Origin: Flavobacterium sp.
Lineage (GTDB): Bacteria > Bacteroidota > Bacteroidia > Flavobacteriales > Flavobacteriaceae
Assembly (NCBI RefSeq): GCF_024305175.1
Contig: NZ_JAMWYY010000026.1
Coordinates: forward strand, 1-40,325
DNA length: 40,325 nucleotides
Direction of reading: 5' to 3'
The position numbers and the translations under genes were made by a program. Positions 38,367-40,325 of the stretch are shown piece after piece; position 1 is the first letter of the stretch; every line of letters starts with the position of its first letter. The notes beneath the pieces were generated by a model. The model saw only the letters and a program-made list of their open reading frames with translations, ran no database searches and had not been told where the DNA came from.

Positions 38367-40250
38367 TTATTGTTTTACGATCATGAACTCACTCCTCCTG
38401 TTCTGTGCATGCTGCTCTTCAGTACAGTCAGGGGCACATTCCACCTTCGGCTGGCTCTCTCCGAAGCCTTCGCCTGATATCCTGGCTTTGTCAATACCTT
38501 TCGAGATCACATACTGCACCGTAGCCTTAGCCCTCCTGCTGGAAAGCGCCTGGTTGTAACGGTCGCTGCCGCGGTTATCGGTATGGGCCTTCACCATGAT
38601 GGTCAGCTCAGGGTTCTTCTTCATCGCCTCCACAAGGTTATCCAGCTCAAAGGCCGCCTCTTTGGTGATGTTGCTCTTATCGAACTCAAAGTAGATGTCC
38701 TTCGCCTCAAACACAGGGTACTTTATCCTTACCTCCACAGGGTTCAGGTCAGCCGATACGGTTACCTGCCCGCCTTTGGTTTTGGCAATCGGGAAGCTGT
38801 TGTTCTCATAGCCGTCAGCCGCCGCCTGTATGGTGTAGGCCCTGTCACAGTCAATGTTGTAGGTCACCTTACCGTCAGCGCCTGCCGTACGGGTCTCTAT
38901 CACGTTGCCCTTGTCATCCAGTATGGATACCCTTGCCGTAGCCAGCGCCTTGCCGGTGTTGGCATCGCGCACCATAACAATAGCCTCTACCCCGCATACC
39001 GGTGTAGCGCTGTAGAGCTGGTCTACCCCGCTCCTGTTAGAGGCAAAGTAACCCATGTTCTTGCTGTTGTTAAAGCTGAAGGAAATATCATCCTGCGGTG
39101 AGTTTACCGGGGCACCCAGGTTCATGGCCTCGCCGCTGTTGTTCTTAAGGTCTATCACATACAGGTCATACCCGCCAAAGCCCGGCCTGCCGTTAGAGGC
39201 AAAGTACAGCTTGTCGTCTTCGGTAATGAAAGGGAAGTTCTCCCTGCCCTCTGTATTTACTTTTGGCCCCAGGTTTACCGGCTCGCCATAGGTGTTGTTG
39301 CCTTTTACCTCTACCTTCCAGATATCGGTATCCCCCACAGAGCCTTCCCTGTCAGAGGTAAAGTAAAGGGTTTTGCCGTCTTTGCTGATGGCAGGGTTAC
39401 CCGTGCTCCAGCGCTTGTCGTTAAACGGCACCGGCTGCACATTGGCCCAGCTGTCGCCCTGCCTGGTGGCCCTGTACAGGTACACCTGGCCTATCTTGGC
39501 ATTTACATCCTTATCCTTCTGCCACTGCTTGCTCTCTTTAAAGCTCTCGCTGGCAAAGTACATGGTCTTGCCATCGGCGGTTACTGCCGCAGGACCGTCA
39601 TGCCACTTGCTGTTCACCCCTTCCACCGGTACCGGCTCGCTGAAGGTGCCGTTGGCATTCCAGGTGCTCATGTACAGGTCAAGGAAAGGCTGGTCGTTCC
39701 AGCCGTAGGTCTTGCGGGCTTCATTGCGTGCACTGGTAAAGTAAAGGGTATTGTCATCGGTTAGCACCGGCCCGAAAGAAGCGAACTTCTCATCGTTGAT
39801 GTCAAGCTTCTTCTCATCAAAAAGCTTGCTCTGGTTGCGCAGCTTGGGCAGGTAGTTAGGGTCTTTCATAAAGAGCTTTGCCCTCTGGTCATTAGGTGCC
39901 ATAGAGGCGAACTGGCGCATCTGCTTGTTGGCATCCTCATACCTTCCGGCAGCCTTTAGCATCTGGGCATAGCGGTAGTAGGTCTCCGCATCTGCATTGC
40001 CGGCGGCTACGGCCTTGTCATACCACTTTACAGCCTCTTTGTAGTTAAACACATTGTAGTAGCTGTCGGCAAGCTGCTTGTACACATAGGCATCGCCTTT
40101 GCCGTCTTCCACCAGCTCTTTGTAAGCCTCGGCAGCTTCCACATATTCAAAGCGGCCAAAATGCTTGTCGGCTTCTTTGGTATATTTGTTCTGCGCCGTT
40201 ACTGCCATCCCGGCGAGCATAAAACTAAGGGTAATATATAAATTCTTCAT
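38367..40250 (-). CDS. PorE-like TPR/PD40/OmpA envelope protein
   Basis: A 627-residue secreted protein with the PorE order of domains: signal peptide (cleavage after VTAQ, residue 20); TPR region about 22-135 (EAAEAYKELVEDGKGDAYVYKQLADSYYNVFNYKEAVKWYDKAV); a PD40/WD40-like propeller about 150-410 (DNTLYFTSARNEARKTYGWNDQPFLDLY, DGKTLYFTSDREGSVGDTDIWK, YFASNGRPGFGGYDLYV); a carboxypeptidase-regulatory-like beta domain about 420-505; and a C-terminal OmpA domain about 510-627 (YFEFDKSNITKEAAFEL, KAHTDNRGSDRYNQALSSRRAKA). PorE-type proteins anchor type IX secretion structures to peptidoglycan, but paralogues with other partners exist. Its upstream gene lies beyond the window. It is strikingly GC-rich compared with its neighbours (39 of 60 in the line at 39421). 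Confidence 0.9.
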   Translation of the reverse strand: MKNLYITLSFMLAGMAVTAQNKYTKEADKHFGRFEYVEAAEAYKELVEDGKGDAYVYKQLADSYYNVFNYKEAVKWYDKAVAAGNADAETYYRYAQMLKAAGRYEDANKQMRQFASMAPNDQRAKLFMKDPNYLPKLRNQSKLFDEKKLDINDEKFASFGPVLTDDNTLYFTSARNEARKTYGWNDQPFLDLYMSTWNANGTFSEPVPVEGVNSKWHDGPAAVTADGKTMYFASESFKESKQWQKDKDVNAKIGQVYLYRATRQGDSWANVQPVPFNDKRWSTGNPAISKDGKTLYFTSDREGSVGDTDIWKVEVKGNNTYGEPVNLGPKVNTEGRENFPFITEDDKLYFASNGRPGFGGYDLYVIDLKNNSGEAMNLGAPVNSPQDDISFSFNNSKNMGYFASNRSGVDQLYSATPVCGVEAIVMVRDANTGKALATARVSILDDKGNVIETRTAGADGKVTYNIDCDRAYTIQAAADGYENNSFPIAKTKGGQVTVSADLNPVEVRIKYPVFEAKDIYFEFDKSNITKEAAFELDNLVEAMKKNPELTIMVKAHTDNRGSDRYNQALSSRRAKATVQYVISKGIDKARISGEGFGESQPKVECAPDCTEEQHAQNRRSEFMIVKQ

Positions 40251-40325
40251 TTTCTTATGTCGCTTTTAGGTTTAGAAATAACGTGGAGAACGTGATACTT
40301 TTTTCGGGAAGTTCAAATCGAAAAG

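Overview
This window looks like a chromosome segment of a member of the Flavobacteriaceae (Flavobacterium-like, phylum Bacteroidota). The evidence is the recurring Bacteroidota -7 promoter hexamer pair TAnnTTTG just upstream of many start codons, moderate GC content, many 'MKK...C' lipoproteins, and families typical of this group (DUF4837, DUF2480, DUF3078, HmuY, a TPR/PD40/OmpA protein of the PorE type). No rRNA, tRNA, CRISPR array, transposase, integrase or phage gene was seen.

Layout. 1-5.2 kb: an OmpH/Skp-like lipoprotein, a minus-strand holB-DoxX-membrane protein operon, a small membrane protein, a secreted M1 peptidase and a low-complexity secreted peptide. 5.2-9.7 kb: a 335-bp AT-rich gap, a small conserved protein, an S24-type repressor with a candidate palindromic operator, then rnpA, a DUF4349 lipoprotein and an S41 protease. 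9.7-12.6 kb: Kup potassium transporter and a tandem OmpA-domain protein. 12.6-16.5 kb: a minus-strand operon MltD - DUF4837 - AT-rich lipoprotein - ElaA, in which the AT-rich gene appears to have been inserted exactly at the start of elaA with duplication of the elaA start. 16.5-22 kb: pgk, a thioredoxin-reductase-like enzyme divergent from a Fur-family regulator, a subtilase lipoprotein and an MBL-fold hydrolase.

22-38.3 kb is the centre of interest: an iron-sulfur (SUF) locus. The first suf unit is sufA-sufB-S23-sufC-S23-sufD and ends at a strong terminator. Each of its three internal SUF-gene junctions carries an inverted repeat: a perfect 25-bp repeat between sufA and sufB, a perfect 24-bp repeat bracketing a four-helix-bundle (S23/23S-rRNA-intervening-sequence-type) gene between sufB and sufC, and an imperfect one bracketing a second S23 paralogue between sufC and sufD. 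This geometry (long stem with an S23 gene in the loop) is that of the intervening sequences known from 23S rRNA, here seen inside an mRNA. I propose these are mRNA-borne intervening elements that segment the suf transcript.

Between sufD and sufS lies a 7-kb heme acquisition cassette (TonB receptor and HmuY on +, HmuTUV and HmuS on -, converging on back-to-back terminators). The second suf unit (sufS - lipoprotein - sufE - SufT-like - DUF2480, then DUF3078) follows from its own promoter. The promoters of sufA, the TonB receptor and hmuT share a TTTAGAwTmAAT element at the same place just downstream of the -7 box, suggesting one iron-responsive regulator couples heme-iron supply to Fe-S assembly. 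The window closes with a GC-rich, minus-strand PorE-like OmpA protein.
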